Positions 37,760 through 47,107 of a DNA stretch of 64,000 nt are shown one piece after another. The notes under the pieces were generated by a model. The model was not told the origin of the DNA, made no database searches, and was given only the letters and a program-made list of their open reading frames with translations. Source of the DNA: Bacteroidota bacterium (GTDB lineage Bacteria > Bacteroidota > Bacteroidia > Chitinophagales > Chitinophagaceae); assembly GCA_947460595.1 (NCBI GenBank), contig CANHGS010000012.1, forward strand, positions 38,212-102,211, written 5' to 3'. Made by a program: the position numbers and the translations under genes. Numbering within the stretch: the first letter of the stretch is position 1; each line of letters starts with the position of its first letter.

Positions 37760-38716
37760 TTATTTTGCAGGGGTAATTACTATGTTCCTGAAAGCTATGG
37801 GACCATGATCCCCTTGAATCATAATTGGCCCGGGTTCTCCTTCTTTGCTATCTATAGCCCCCCCTGTGATTCCTGGAATAGTAGCCAAACTAATAACGTT
37901 TTTACCATTAGCTACTACGGTAACCATTCTGCCCACTAAGGTAATATCATACGTCTGCCATTCGCCTGCGTCTTTGGCTACCATTTCATTAGCAGGCAAA
38001 AATCCATACACAGCACTAAACTCATCATTCCAGGGTTCCATACCCTTGCTATCAACTATCTGTACTTCATATCGTCCACGCAGATAAACCCCACTATTAC
38101 TACCCTTAGGATAACGGAATTCTACGTGTAGTTTAAAATCTTCAAAAGTCTTTTTAGTCATGAGGTTGGAACCTGATTGGGCACTGGTTAAAACACCATC
38201 AGTTACCGTCCATTGATTCTTGCCCATGGCAGTCCATTCATTCATATCAGAATTCCCAATCAAGCTAATAGGACTACCCCACTGAACTGCTTTGTCTCTT
38301 TTTAATGAAGGCGCTTTAGTTCCAGTAAACGGATAGTTTTTGCCATCGGTATAAACCATGGTACCTTTCAAATGGTCTCCTTCAAATTCTCCTTCAAATT
38401 CCATATTAGCATTACCCTGTTCCCATTGTGGAGGAATAGAGAAACTAAAATGATTCTTTGAAAACTTTATTTCAGCTACTGGTCTGGCACTTCCAAAAGC
38501 ATAAACAAATCGGCCAATAAATGTATGGGTACCTGAATGCTGTACCTCTAGCCAAGAAGGTAATTGTTTACCGTCTTTTTCTATTGTCAAGTCCCACCTA
38601 CCTTGCATGGCTGTACCATCCGCTTGTACAAGTGCTGCAGCATTAAATGCTAGCGTTATTAAAAAAAGAAAGAAGAAACAACTCCTAGACTTTTTTTGTT
38701 GAATCATTTTTTTCAT
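37760..38716 (-). CDS. DUF1080 (3-keto-disaccharide hydrolase-like) secreted protein
   Basis: About 318 residues from ATG 38716, chosen because a signal peptide (SCFFFLFLITLAFNAAALVQA) follows it; a longer ORF to 38788 has an unlikely N-terminus and overlaps ispD. The C-terminal ~190 residues match DUF1080: WTVTDGVLTSAQSGSNLMTKKTFEDFKLHVEFRYPKGSNSGVYLRGRYEVQI, GEWQTYDITLVGRMVTVVANG and GPIMIQGDHGPIAFRNI. The family contains 3-keto-glycoside hydrolases and is laminarinase-like in fold. The N-terminal half is a beta-rich domain of unknown role. It is the last gene of the ispD-containing unit. Confidence 0.8.
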   Translation of the reverse strand: MKKMIQQKKSRSCFFFLFLITLAFNAAALVQADGTAMQGRWDLTIEKDGKQLPSWLEVQHSGTHTFIGRFVYAFGSARPVAEIKFSKNHFSFSIPPQWEQGNANMEFEGEFEGDHLKGTMVYTDGKNYPFTGTKAPSLKRDKAVQWGSPISLIGNSDMNEWTAMGKNQWTVTDGVLTSAQSGSNLMTKKTFEDFKLHVEFRYPKGSNSGVYLRGRYEVQIVDSKGMEPWNDEFSAVYGFLPANEMVAKDAGEWQTYDITLVGRMVTVVANGKNVISLATIPGITGGAIDSKEGEPGPIMIQGDHGPIAFRNIVITPAK

Positions 38717-38784
38717 GGCTTTATTTTGAATAATATACAATAGCTCAGCTAATATTTCAAATAAGTAAAGGGAATATATTAAAA

Positions 38785-39468
38785 TCAATTGGAGCCCTGC
38801 TCTCTTTGAATTAAAATGTTTTCTGCAATTACTAAATCAACCGGTCTAGTAATTTTAATATTATTGTATTCACCCTCAATCAAATAAACCTGTTGCCCAG
38901 ATGCCTCTAATACCGTGGCTTCATCTGTAAATGAATCTTGGTAGTCTGTTTCAAAAACTGGCAATAACAAATTGGTTTGAAAAGTTTGTGGGGTTTGAAT
39001 AATCCTCACCAGGTCTCTGTTGACAACATGACTGCCCATAGCATTCACTATTCTAATACTGTCTGTTGCAGCCACCGCAGGAATAGCAGACCCCTTTTCA
39101 AGGGCTTGTTCATAGCAATGTTTGATTAACCCTTCTGTTAGCAAACAACGAACACCATCGTGTACAAATACAATACCGGGTTCTGTAATTTTATGTAACC
39201 CGTTTTGAACTGAATGAAATCTAGTGGCACCGCCAACTACCAATTGAATGTTGGCAATAGCACCAAATTCCTGTATTAGCTCCTGCCCTTCCAGCAAAAA
39301 ATCATGTGGCAAAACCAAGTAAATGATTAGGTCTGGAAATGCTTTGAGAAATTGTTGCAGGGTATGGTATAAAATAGGTTTACCTCTTAATAATAAAAAC
39401 TGTTTGGGTTTGTCCGCTCCCATGCGCAACCCGGATCCGCCCGCAACTATTACTGCATATTTTTGCAT
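38785..39468 (-). CDS. ispD: 2-C-methyl-D-erythritol 4-phosphate cytidylyltransferase
   Basis: A 227-residue enzyme of the MEP isoprenoid pathway that makes CDP-methylerythritol from MEP and CTP. The N-terminal nucleotide-binding motif AGGSGLRMGADKPKQFL is complete, followed by VLPHDF, GGATRFHSVQNGL, VFVHDGVRCLL and DRDLVRIIQTPQTF-like text (VNRDLVRIIQTPQTFQ). It shares a minus-strand unit with the heptose kinase gene 28 bp upstream. No IspF domain is fused. The assignment is firm from the motifs. Confidence 0.93.
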   Translation of the reverse strand: MQKYAVIVAGGSGLRMGADKPKQFLLLRGKPILYHTLQQFLKAFPDLIIYLVLPHDFLLEGQELIQEFGAIANIQLVVGGATRFHSVQNGLHKITEPGIVFVHDGVRCLLTEGLIKHCYEQALEKGSAIPAVAATDSIRIVNAMGSHVVNRDLVRIIQTPQTFQTNLLLPVFETDYQDSFTDEATVLEASGQQVYLIEGEYNNIKITRPVDLVIAENILIQREQGSN

Positions 39469-39496
39469 GTTCCACTGTTTAATTGAAGCAGATTCC

Positions 39497-40492
39497 TTAT
39501 CCCAAAAGTTGTTGAGATTCTCTTAATAATAATGCTCTATTAATAGCTACTGTGCCTACTTCTTCACAAACCAAACCTCCGGCTATATTGGCCATTTCAG
39601 CAGCTAAATGCATGTCTTTGGTAATGGTAAATACCATGGAAGCCACAGCAATTACGGTATCTCCTGCCCCACTTACATCGGCTATATTTCTTACATGGGT
39701 TGCAATAATAGCAGCCACATTGTCTCGTTGATAAAACACCCCTTTTTCTGATAAAGTAATCAAAGAAATTTGATGTTTTAAATGTTGTTGTAATGCTAGA
39801 TGCACTTGCTTCATTTCTGATAAGTCCACCTGTTCCAAGTGTAGATTCAACCCTTCTTTTACTTCTTTCAAATTAGGCTTAAACATATCCACACCTTGAT
39901 AGGCTAAAAAGTTTTTCTTTTTAGGATCTACTGTTGTAACCACACCATGCGCTTTACAAAGTGCAATAACAGATTTAATCAGATCGGCAGAAAGTACTCC
40001 TTTATTATAGTCTTCAAAAATGAGCAAGTCTGGCTTTTCAGATTCAAATTGGGCTTTCATCTTGTGTAATAATTCAGCTTCAAGCTCCGCACTAATGTCG
40101 TTGGTAATTTCAGCATCCAAACGCATCATTTGTTGGTTGCGACTCATGACCCTTGTCTTATTGGTGGTAATTCTTTCATTACTAGCCAACAATAAGTTGG
40201 TACTAATACCATGAGTAGCCAATAAAGCGGTTAGCGTTCTACCATCAGCATCATTGCCTATAATTGAAATAATGCTCGTATAAGCGCCAAGTGAAGCAAC
40301 ATTCAATGCAACATTTGCTGCTCCGCCTACCCTTGATTCCATTTTTTGAAGAGAGACAATGGGCACAGGGGCTTCAGGAGAAATTCTTTCTGTATTACCC
40401 CACCAATAAGTATCCAACATCACGTCACCTAATATGGCTACTTTCAAATTCTTGAATTCCTCAAATAATGCGCTGATATCTATATGAGACAT
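39497..40492 (-). CDS. rfaE1: D-glycero-beta-D-manno-heptose-7-phosphate kinase (RfaE1/HldE kinase domain)
   Basis: This 331-residue PfkB-family sugar kinase starts VAILGDVMLDTYWWGNTERISPEAPVPIV, with ESRVGGAANVALNVASLGA and the C-terminal catalytic loop ADVSGAGDTVIAVAS with the catalytic Asp of GAGDT. It phosphorylates heptose-7-phosphate at C1 for ADP-heptose synthesis, feeding lipopolysaccharide core. The nucleotidylyltransferase half found in E. coli HldE is absent, so a separate adenylyltransferase gene must exist elsewhere. It follows the permease gene by 1 bp and leads into ispD. Confidence 0.88.
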   Translation of the reverse strand: MSHIDISALFEEFKNLKVAILGDVMLDTYWWGNTERISPEAPVPIVSLQKMESRVGGAANVALNVASLGAYTSIISIIGNDADGRTLTALLATHGISTNLLLASNERITTNKTRVMSRNQQMMRLDAEITNDISAELEAELLHKMKAQFESEKPDLLIFEDYNKGVLSADLIKSVIALCKAHGVVTTVDPKKKNFLAYQGVDMFKPNLKEVKEGLNLHLEQVDLSEMKQVHLALQQHLKHQISLITLSEKGVFYQRDNVAAIIATHVRNIADVSGAGDTVIAVASMVFTITKDMHLAAEMANIAGGLVCEEVGTVAINRALLLRESQQLLG

Positions 40493-40493
40493 G

Positions 40494-41930
40494 TTATTCT
40501 GCTCTTTTTTGATTGTTTACTGCCAGATAGTACAAAGGTACTCCTATGGCGGTAATACCCAAACCCCAAAGGGAATAAGTAGGCGATGTCCATACTAATC
40601 CAATGCAGAATATAGTAGCCATAACAATATAAATCAAGGGCAAAATAGGATACCCAAATGCTTTATAGGGTCTTTCTGCATTAGGCAATTTTTTCCTTAA
40701 TATAAAAATACCAATGATGGTTAGAACATAGAAGATCACTACCACAAAAGAAACCATGGTTAACAGGTCTCCATACTTTCCACTCAAGCAAAGCAAGCTA
40801 GCTACAAAGCACTGAATCCATAGAGCGTATTCAGGAACCGCATTCTTATTTAGTTCTCCTGTTTTCTTAAAGAACAAACCATCTTTTGCCATGGTATAAT
40901 ACACCCTAGCTCCTGCTAAGATGAGACCATTATTACAACCAAAAGTGGAGATCATAATCATCACTGCAATTACAATGGTACCTGCATTTCCAAAAATGGC
41001 ATTGGCCGCCACTACCGCAACGCGATCATTTTCTGCATAAGCAATCTGTTGCAAGGGCAAGACGTGCAAATACATCAAATTGGCAGTTACATAAATCAAT
41101 GTCACTATCAATGTTCCAAGAAACAAACTGAGTCCAATATTACGCTGTGGATTTTTGATTTCGCCAGCAATGAAAGTGACGTTGTTCCATGAATCAGAAC
41201 TAAAAATAGAACCTACCATGGATGCCGCTATAGCGCCTATTAAAACAGCACCTGAAATAGGGTGCCATCCGGTTGGTTGCAAAATACCGGCAGCATCTTT
41301 GGCACCTAGGTCTTGCACAGCGGTTAATCCGGTTGCCCAGTTTTCATTCCAAAAACTTTGCTTAGACAAAAGGAAACCAAACACTATTAGGCCAAATAAA
41401 GAAACCAATTTGGTCACAGTAAAAGTAGATTGGATAATCTTACCTCCTTTTACGCCCCTGGTATTGGTATAAGTAAGAAAGACAATTAGGGCAATGGCCA
41501 ATACCTGTGCCGCAGAGACCTTTAAAAAGCCCAGATCAAGTAAGATATTTCCTTCCCCAACAGCTGGTATTAAATAAGCTGTAAATCGGCTAAAAGCCAC
41601 ACCTACGGCTGCAATGGTAGCTGTTTGAATGACTGAAAAGAAACTCCATCCAAATAGAAATCCAACTAAGGGATTATAGGCTTCTTTTAAATAGACATAC
41701 TGCCCACCTGCTTTGGGATACATGGCACTTAATTCACCATAACTCACCGCAGCGGTGATGGTCATAAATCCTGTGATCAACCAGACCACTATTAACCAGC
41801 CGGCACTACCTACATTTCGGGTAATATCTGCACTTACAATAAATATTCCTGAACCAATCATGCCCCCTGCCACAATCATAGTGGCGTCAAAAAGACCAAG
41901 GGTAGGTTTGAAGCTGCTGTTTGTACTCAT
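40494..41930 (-). CDS. APC-family amino-acid permease
   Basis: A 478-residue polytopic transporter with twelve or so helices. It opens with GLFDATMIVAGGMIGSGIFI, the GxGI helix-1 break that binds the substrate in LeuT-fold permeases, followed by SYGELSAMYPKAGGQYVYLKEAY, a consensus of the L-type and cationic amino acid transporters. Its exact substrate is unknown. The stop lies 1 bp from the heptose kinase start, so they share a transcript. Its ATG directly follows the U-tract of the terminator hairpin at 41935-41960. Confidence 0.85.
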   Translation of the reverse strand: MSTNSSFKPTLGLFDATMIVAGGMIGSGIFIVSADITRNVGSAGWLIVVWLITGFMTITAAVSYGELSAMYPKAGGQYVYLKEAYNPLVGFLFGWSFFSVIQTATIAAVGVAFSRFTAYLIPAVGEGNILLDLGFLKVSAAQVLAIALIVFLTYTNTRGVKGGKIIQSTFTVTKLVSLFGLIVFGFLLSKQSFWNENWATGLTAVQDLGAKDAAGILQPTGWHPISGAVLIGAIAASMVGSIFSSDSWNNVTFIAGEIKNPQRNIGLSLFLGTLIVTLIYVTANLMYLHVLPLQQIAYAENDRVAVVAANAIFGNAGTIVIAVMIMISTFGCNNGLILAGARVYYTMAKDGLFFKKTGELNKNAVPEYALWIQCFVASLLCLSGKYGDLLTMVSFVVVIFYVLTIIGIFILRKKLPNAERPYKAFGYPILPLIYIVMATIFCIGLVWTSPTYSLWGLGITAIGVPLYYLAVNNQKRAE

Positions 41931-41934
41931 AAAA

Positions 41935-41960
41935 AAATCCCGCTTTTAATAACGGGATTT
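41935..41960 (-). terminator. intrinsic terminator after the OmpH-like gene, abutting the permease start codon
   Basis: Stem AAATCCCG/CGGGATTT (41935-41942 and 41953-41960) with a 10-nt loop; on the minus strand the U-tract of seven T runs straight into the permease ATG at 41930. It lies 26 bp after the OmpH-like stop. Confidence 0.85.
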
Positions 41961-41986
41961 GAAGATAATAAATTTGATTGAAGTTC

Positions 41987-42568
41987 CTACTTCTTCTTGG
42001 CTTGGGCATTTAAACCTACAATCAAGTCACTGGTAATATTGTACGCCGTGTCTTTTAGGTAGATTAAGTCTGGAGAACCAGTAAATACATAAGCAAAACC
42101 TTTGTCTTTATTATATACTTTCAAATAGTCTTCAATGCGTTTCTTTACTTCTTGCAAACGCTTGAAACTTTCATTTTGCAACTCTTGGTTCAACATTTGT
42201 TCCTTGTTTTGGAAAGTTTTTTCCATTTGACCCAATTCTTGTTGCTTGGCAGCTAATTCTGCTTGAGTCATAGACTGCGCATTTTTCTGCAATTCTTGGT
42301 ACTTAGCAACAAAAGTGTTTTTCATTTCTCCCAATTGTCTACCATTGTCTTGATCCTTAGCACGCAAAACATTCCGTACTTCTTTAAAATAGTCATAATT
42401 GTTTTCAACAGAATCCATTTCAAAATAGGCAATTTTAAAACTACCTGGGGCTGCGGCTACGGCAGAACCTGAACTTGCTGAAGATTTTTTGTTGGAAAAC
42501 TGAAGGTAGAAAAGCACGGCTACTGCAAGTACTAATGCAATATTCAATCCTGTTGTAAAATTTTTCAT
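41987..42568 (-). CDS. OmpH/Skp-like periplasmic chaperone
   Basis: A 193-residue protein with an N-terminal signal/anchor helix (GLNIALVLAVAVLFYLQF), a low-complexity Ser/Ala linker, then a Skp-like core: FKIAYFEMDSVENNYDYFKEVRN, a long amphipathic coiled-coil rich in K, E and Q (residues 75-150), and a return segment ending GFAYVFTGSPDLIYLKDTAYNIT. Skp holds unfolded outer-membrane proteins in the periplasm. It lies 118 bp after rpoC on the same strand, separated by a terminator. The Skp family is secure, and an inner-membrane-anchored form is inferred from the uncleaved-looking helix. Confidence 0.82.
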   Translation of the reverse strand: MKNFTTGLNIALVLAVAVLFYLQFSNKKSSASSGSAVAAAPGSFKIAYFEMDSVENNYDYFKEVRNVLRAKDQDNGRQLGEMKNTFVAKYQELQKNAQSMTQAELAAKQQELGQMEKTFQNKEQMLNQELQNESFKRLQEVKKRIEDYLKVYNKDKGFAYVFTGSPDLIYLKDTAYNITSDLIVGLNAQAKKK

Positions 42569-42626
42569 GGTTGCTGTTTGAAGTTGTTTGAACCTGTTTA
42601 TAAGCTGATTCCTTTCTAAACAAAAT

Positions 42627-42658
42627 AAAAGTAGGAAGTTTTTACACTTCCTACTTTT
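42627..42658 (-). terminator. intrinsic terminator of the rpoBC unit
   Basis: A 13-bp perfect stem (42627-42639 and 42646-42658) with a 6-nt loop; on the minus strand it ends in TTTTATTTTG. It lies 28 bp after the rpoC stop. Confidence 0.85.
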
Positions 42659-42686
42659 GATTGGTATGATTTAACAGAAATAAGGC

Positions 42687-45600
42687 TTATTCTTCTTCGT
42701 CAAAGCTCATTGCTTCACGAGTAGTGGCCAATACCTCGTATTCTTCTTTGCTACCTACAATCATGTTCTCGAACTCTTTTTGTCCAGAACCTGCAGGAAT
42801 CAAATGACCGGTAATCACATTCTCTTTCAAACCTAACATGCTGTCCATCTTGCCTTGAATAGCAGCTTGGCTCAATACTTTGGTTGTTTCTTGGAATGAC
42901 GCTGCTGAAATCCAGCTTTGTACACCCAAAGAAGCTTTAGTGATACCCAACAATACTGGCGTTGCAGTGGCTGGTTTTGCATCACGAACTTCTACCAGTT
43001 TCTTATCACTTCTACGCAAGATGGAATTTTCTTCCCTGAACTCACGTACAGTAACAATTTGACCAGCTTTGAACTTGCTGCTTTCGCCTGCTTCTGTAAC
43101 TACTTTTTTGTCATAGATACGGTCATTCTCTTCAATAAAGTCAAACCTGTCTTCCAGATCTTCCTCTAAGAATTTGGTATCTCCCGCGTCAACAATCTCC
43201 ACCTTCTTCATCATCTGGCGAACGATTACTTCTACGTGTTTGTCATTAATTCTTACACCCTGTAAACGGTATACTTCTTGAATCTCGTTTACAACATATT
43301 CTTGAACCGCAAATGGTCCTTTAATAGCTAGGATATCTGCAGGTGCAATTTGACCATCAGACATTGGAGTTCCCGCTTTTACAAAGTCACCATCTTGCAC
43401 CAGAATCTGGCGTGTCAATGGAACCAAGTATTTCTTCACCATTCCGTCTCTAGATTCAACTATAATTTCGCGGTTACCACGCTTCACGTTACCAAAAGCT
43501 ACCACACCATCAATTTCGCAAACAATGGCAGGGTTACCTGGATTACGTGCTTCAAAGAGTTCAGTTACACGTGGAAGACCTCCTGTGATATCCCTAAGCT
43601 TACCTAGGATACGAGGAATCTTCACCAATACCTGACCTGCTTTAACGTTGTCACCTTCTTCAATACCAATATGTGATCCTACCGGTAAGTTATAGTGCTT
43701 GGCGTCTTTGCCGCCTTCTACAATAATGGTAGGAATCTTTGTTTTATCCTTGGTTTCAATAACCACTTTCTCTCTGTGACCAGTTTGCTCATCAGCTTCA
43801 TCGCGGTAAGTAACACCGTCAATTACATCAGAGAACTTAATAGTACCATTTACTTCAGCAACAATGACGTTGTTGAATGGATCCCATGTACAGATAACGT
43901 CTCCTTTCTTCACTTGCTGACCGTCTTTTACATTCAGCGTAGCGCCATAAGGAACGTTGTTAGTAATCATCAAACGATCGTTCTTAACATCCATGATACG
44001 AACCTCACCGGTGCGCCCAATAACAATGCGTATTTTGTTGCCTTCATTGTTAAGTGCATCAACTGTTCTTAAACCATCAAATTGAATGGTACCATCAAAC
44101 TTAGCGTTCAAGGTTGATTCAATGTTAGAAGATCCGGCAACACCACCCACGTGGAAAGTACGCAAGGTTAACTGTGTACCAGGCTCACCAATTGACTGTG
44201 CAGCAATAATACCAACAGCGTCACCGCGTTGAGCAATATAGCCAGTAGCCAAGTTTTTACCATAGCATTTTACACAAACACCACGCTTAGCTTCACATGT
44301 TAATACTGAACGAATCTCAACAGTTTCAATGCCACTGTCTTCAATTTGTTGCGCAACGTCGTGAGAGATTTCTTCACCAGCCAAGATGATTAATTCTTCT
44401 GTAACTGGGTGATATACATTGTGCAAAGAAGTACGTCCTTCAATTCTATCTGCTAGTGGCTCAATTACGTCTTCATTATCTTTTAGAGCAGAAGTTGCAT
44501 TACCACGTAAAGTACCGCAATCATCTTCAGCAATAACAACGTCTTGAGAAACGTCTACCAACCTACGAGTCAAATAACCCGCATCGGCAGTTTTCAAGGC
44601 TGTATCCGCAAGACCCTTACGAGCACCGTGGGTAGAGATAAAGTAATCCAATACGTTTAGACCACCTTTAAAATTAGACAAGATGGGGTTTTCAATTACC
44701 TCAGATCCTGAACTACCACTCTTTCTTGGTTTGGCCATCAATCCACGAATACCTACCAGCTGTTTAACCTGTGTTTTACTACCACGGGCTCCAGAATCCA
44801 ACATCATGTAAACCGAGTTGAATCCTTGTTTGTCAGTAGCCATTTCACGAATCAGGGTTTCTGTAATACGAGTATCCACACGGCTCCAGATATCAATAAC
44901 TTGGTTGTAACGCTCGTTATTGGTAATTAAACCCATATTATAGTTTTCCCAAACCTCTTCTACTTCTGTTTTTGCGTTGTCCAATAATTCGTCACGCAAA
45001 TCTGGAACAATCAAGTCATTCACACTAAAGCTCAAACCACCACGGAAGGCCATACGGAATCCAAGTGTTTTAATATCATCCAAGAACTTAGCGGTTTTTG
45101 GAACGTCCGTGATTTTGATAATGTCTCCAATAATTTCACGAAGATTCTTCTTGGTAAGTAATGCATTAACAAAACCAACTTCAATAGGAACATGCTGGTT
45201 AAATAAGCAACGTCCAACGGTTGTTTCAATCAATTTCAAACTTAGTTTTCCTTGCTCACGAACCATAGTTCTTACACGAATGTTTGCGTGCAGATCAACC
45301 ACTTTTTCATTATAAGCAATTACAACTTCATCTAAGTTGTAAAAAGCCATCCCCTGACCTTTAATGGTTTCAGTTTCGTTTGTTTTTTTACCCTTGGTCA
45401 TATAATACAGACCCAATACCATGTCCTGAGAAGGAAGGGTGATTGGCGTACCATTCTGCGGGTTCAAAATGTTGTGAGAAGACAACATCAACAATTGGGC
45501 TTCCAAAATAGCAGCATTGCTCAAAGGCACGTGCACGGCCATCTGGTCACCATCAAAGTCGGCGTTGAAAGAAGAAGTAACCAATGGGTGCAATTGAATG

Positions 45601-46973
45601 GCTTTTCCCTCTACTAATTTTGGTTGGAAGGCCTGGATACTCAAACGGTGCAATGTTGGGGCACGGTTCAGCATAATTGGGTGACCTTTCAAGATATTTT
45701 CTAAGATATCCCAAACAACTGCTTCTTTGCGATCTACCAATTTCTTGGCGCTCTTCACAGTTTTTACAATACCTCTTTCAATCAATTTTCTAATAACAAA
45801 TGGCTTGAACAATTCTGCAGCCATGTCTTTAGGCAATCCGCACTCGTGAATTTTTAACTCAGGTCCTACCACAATTACAGAACGACCAGAATAATCCACA
45901 CGCTTACCTAACAAGTTCTGACGGAAACGTCCTTGCTTACCTTTCAATACATCGCTCAAAGATTTCAATGCACGTCCACCCTCTGCCTTAACAGCATTTG
46001 ATTTACGGCTATTGTCAAATAATGAGTCAATGGCTTCTTGTAACATACGTTTTTCATTACGTAAGATTACTTCAGGTGCTTTGATCTCTAACAAACGCTT
46101 TAAACGGTTGTTACGAATAATTACCCTGCGGTATAAGTCATTCAAATCAGAAGACGCAAAACGGCCACCATCTAATGGTACCAATGGACGCAATTCTGGA
46201 GGAATAACAGGAATATACTGCATCACCATCCACTCTGGGCGGTTGGTAATACGTGTACCAGCATCACGGAAAGATTCCACTACGCTCAAACGCTTTAAGG
46301 CATCTGCTTTACGTTGTTGAGAAGTTTCAGTAGCTGCTGCATTACGCAATGAGAAACTCAAACTATCCAAGTCAATTCTTTCCAATAAGGCGTGAACTGC
46401 TTCAGCCCCCATTTTGGCAACGAATTTTTGAGAATCATCATCAGGCAGGTATTGGTTATCCTTTGGCAAATTGTCAAGGATATCTAGGTATTCTTCTTCG
46501 GTTAAAAGATCACCCATGTTCAGGTTCTCTTTGATACCGCCTTGAATAACTACATAGCGCTCATAGTAAACAATTGTTTCCAATTTCTTGGAACTCATGC
46601 CCAATAAGTAACCAATTTTATTTGGCAAGCTTTTGAAGTACCAGATATGCACTACAGGAACTACCAATTTGATATGTCCCATACGCTCACGACGTACTTT
46701 CTTTTCAGTTACTTCTACACCACAACGGTCACAAACGATACCCTTGTAACGGATACGCTTATACTTACCACAGGCGCATTCGTAATCCTTAACGGGTCCG
46801 AAGATCCTTTCACAAAACAAACCATCACGCTCCGGCTTATAAGTACGGTAGTTAATGGTTTCAGGCTTTAACACTTCACCAAAACTTCTCTCCAGAATGC
46901 TATCGGGCGAAGCCAAGCTGATAGTGATCTGTGAAAAAGTAGGTCTAGGTTTGTTATCTCTTTTGATTGCCAT
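42687..46973 (-). CDS. rpoC: DNA-directed RNA polymerase subunit beta'
   Basis: Beta' subunit of RNA polymerase, 1428 residues from ATG 46973 ([17 protein letters not shown]), the start seen in other Bacteroidetes; an upstream ATG at 47012 would add 13 odd residues. Present are the zinc-ribbon [20 protein letters not shown], the catalytic magnesium loop [12 protein letters not shown] with its three Asp, the second zinc site (CGTLRG with [13 protein letters not shown]), and the trigger-loop region [13 protein letters not shown]. It is transcribed with rpoB, and a terminator follows. Confidence 0.97.
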   Translation of the reverse strand: MAIKRDNKPRPTFSQITISLASPDSILERSFGEVLKPETINYRTYKPERDGLFCERIFGPVKDYECACGKYKRIRYKGIVCDRCGVEVTEKKVRRERMGHIKLVVPVVHIWYFKSLPNKIGYLLGMSSKKLETIVYYERYVVIQGGIKENLNMGDLLTEEEYLDILDNLPKDNQYLPDDDSQKFVAKMGAEAVHALLERIDLDSLSFSLRNAAATETSQQRKADALKRLSVVESFRDAGTRITNRPEWMVMQYIPVIPPELRPLVPLDGGRFASSDLNDLYRRVIIRNNRLKRLLEIKAPEVILRNEKRMLQEAIDSLFDNSRKSNAVKAEGGRALKSLSDVLKGKQGRFRQNLLGKRVDYSGRSVIVVGPELKIHECGLPKDMAAELFKPFVIRKLIERGIVKTVKSAKKLVDRKEAVVWDILENILKGHPIMLNRAPTLHRLSIQAFQPKLVEGKAIQLHPLVTSSFNADFDGDQMAVHVPLSNAAILEAQLLMLSSHNILNPQNGTPITLPSQDMVLGLYYMTKGKKTNETETIKGQGMAFYNLDEVVIAYNEKVVDLHANIRVRTMVREQGKLSLKLIETTVGRCLFNQHVPIEVGFVNALLTKKNLREIIGDIIKITDVPKTAKFLDDIKTLGFRMAFRGGLSFSVNDLIVPDLRDELLDNAKTEVEEVWENYNMGLITNNERYNQVIDIWSRVDTRITETLIREMATDKQGFNSVYMMLDSGARGSKTQVKQLVGIRGLMAKPRKSGSSGSEVIENPILSNFKGGLNVLDYFISTHGARKGLADTALKTADAGYLTRRLVDVSQDVVIAEDDCGTLRGNATSALKDNEDVIEPLADRIEGRTSLHNVYHPVTEELIILAGEEISHDVAQQIEDSGIETVEIRSVLTCEAKRGVCVKCYGKNLATGYIAQRGDAVGIIAAQSIGEPGTQLTLRTFHVGGVAGSSNIESTLNAKFDGTIQFDGLRTVDALNNEGNKIRIVIGRTGEVRIMDVKNDRLMITNNVPYGATLNVKDGQQVKKGDVICTWDPFNNVIVAEVNGTIKFSDVIDGVTYRDEADEQTGHREKVVIETKDKTKIPTIIVEGGKDAKHYNLPVGSHIGIEEGDNVKAGQVLVKIPRILGKLRDITGGLPRVTELFEARNPGNPAIVCEIDGVVAFGNVKRGNREIIVESRDGMVKKYLVPLTRQILVQDGDFVKAGTPMSDGQIAPADILAIKGPFAVQEYVVNEIQEVYRLQGVRINDKHVEVIVRQMMKKVEIVDAGDTKFLEEDLEDRFDFIEENDRIYDKKVVTEAGESSKFKAGQIVTVREFREENSILRRSDKKLVEVRDAKPATATPVLLGITKASLGVQSWISAASFQETTKVLSQAAIQGKMDSMLGLKENVITGHLIPAGSGQKEFENMIVGSKEEYEVLATTREAMSFDEEE

Positions 46974-47069
46974 ATCTAGTTTGAGAATTTGTATTATTTG
47001 ATGTTGTTTCAACTGGATTTTTTTGATCCAATTGTATGCGCTGATTAGGCGCTAATAAGAATGGAGAGC

Positions 47070-47093
47070 GGATGACAGTTATTACCGTCATCC
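47070..47093 (-). other. hairpin between rpoB and rpoC
   Basis: An inverted repeat GGATGAC/GTCATCC with an A-C mismatch and inner GT/AC pairs lies 14 bp after the rpoB stop. It has no U-tract, so it looks like an RNA processing or stability element instead of a terminator. Confidence 0.4.
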
Positions 47094-47107
47094 AGCTTCC
47101 TTTCAAT

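Noticed and set aside
38717..38788. Longer start of the DUF1080 protein
   Set aside because: It would overlap ispD and put a hydrophobic segment before the clear signal peptide that starts at 38716.
42880..46871. Many open frames on the plus strand opposite rpoC and rpoB (60-125 residues)
   Set aside because: They lie fully inside highly conserved minus-strand genes, have low-complexity or implausible composition and no supporting start context.
46974..47012. N-terminal extension of RpoC to ATG 47012
   Set aside because: The extra 13 residues are not part of the conserved start MAIKRDNKP; the ATG at 46973 is preferred.
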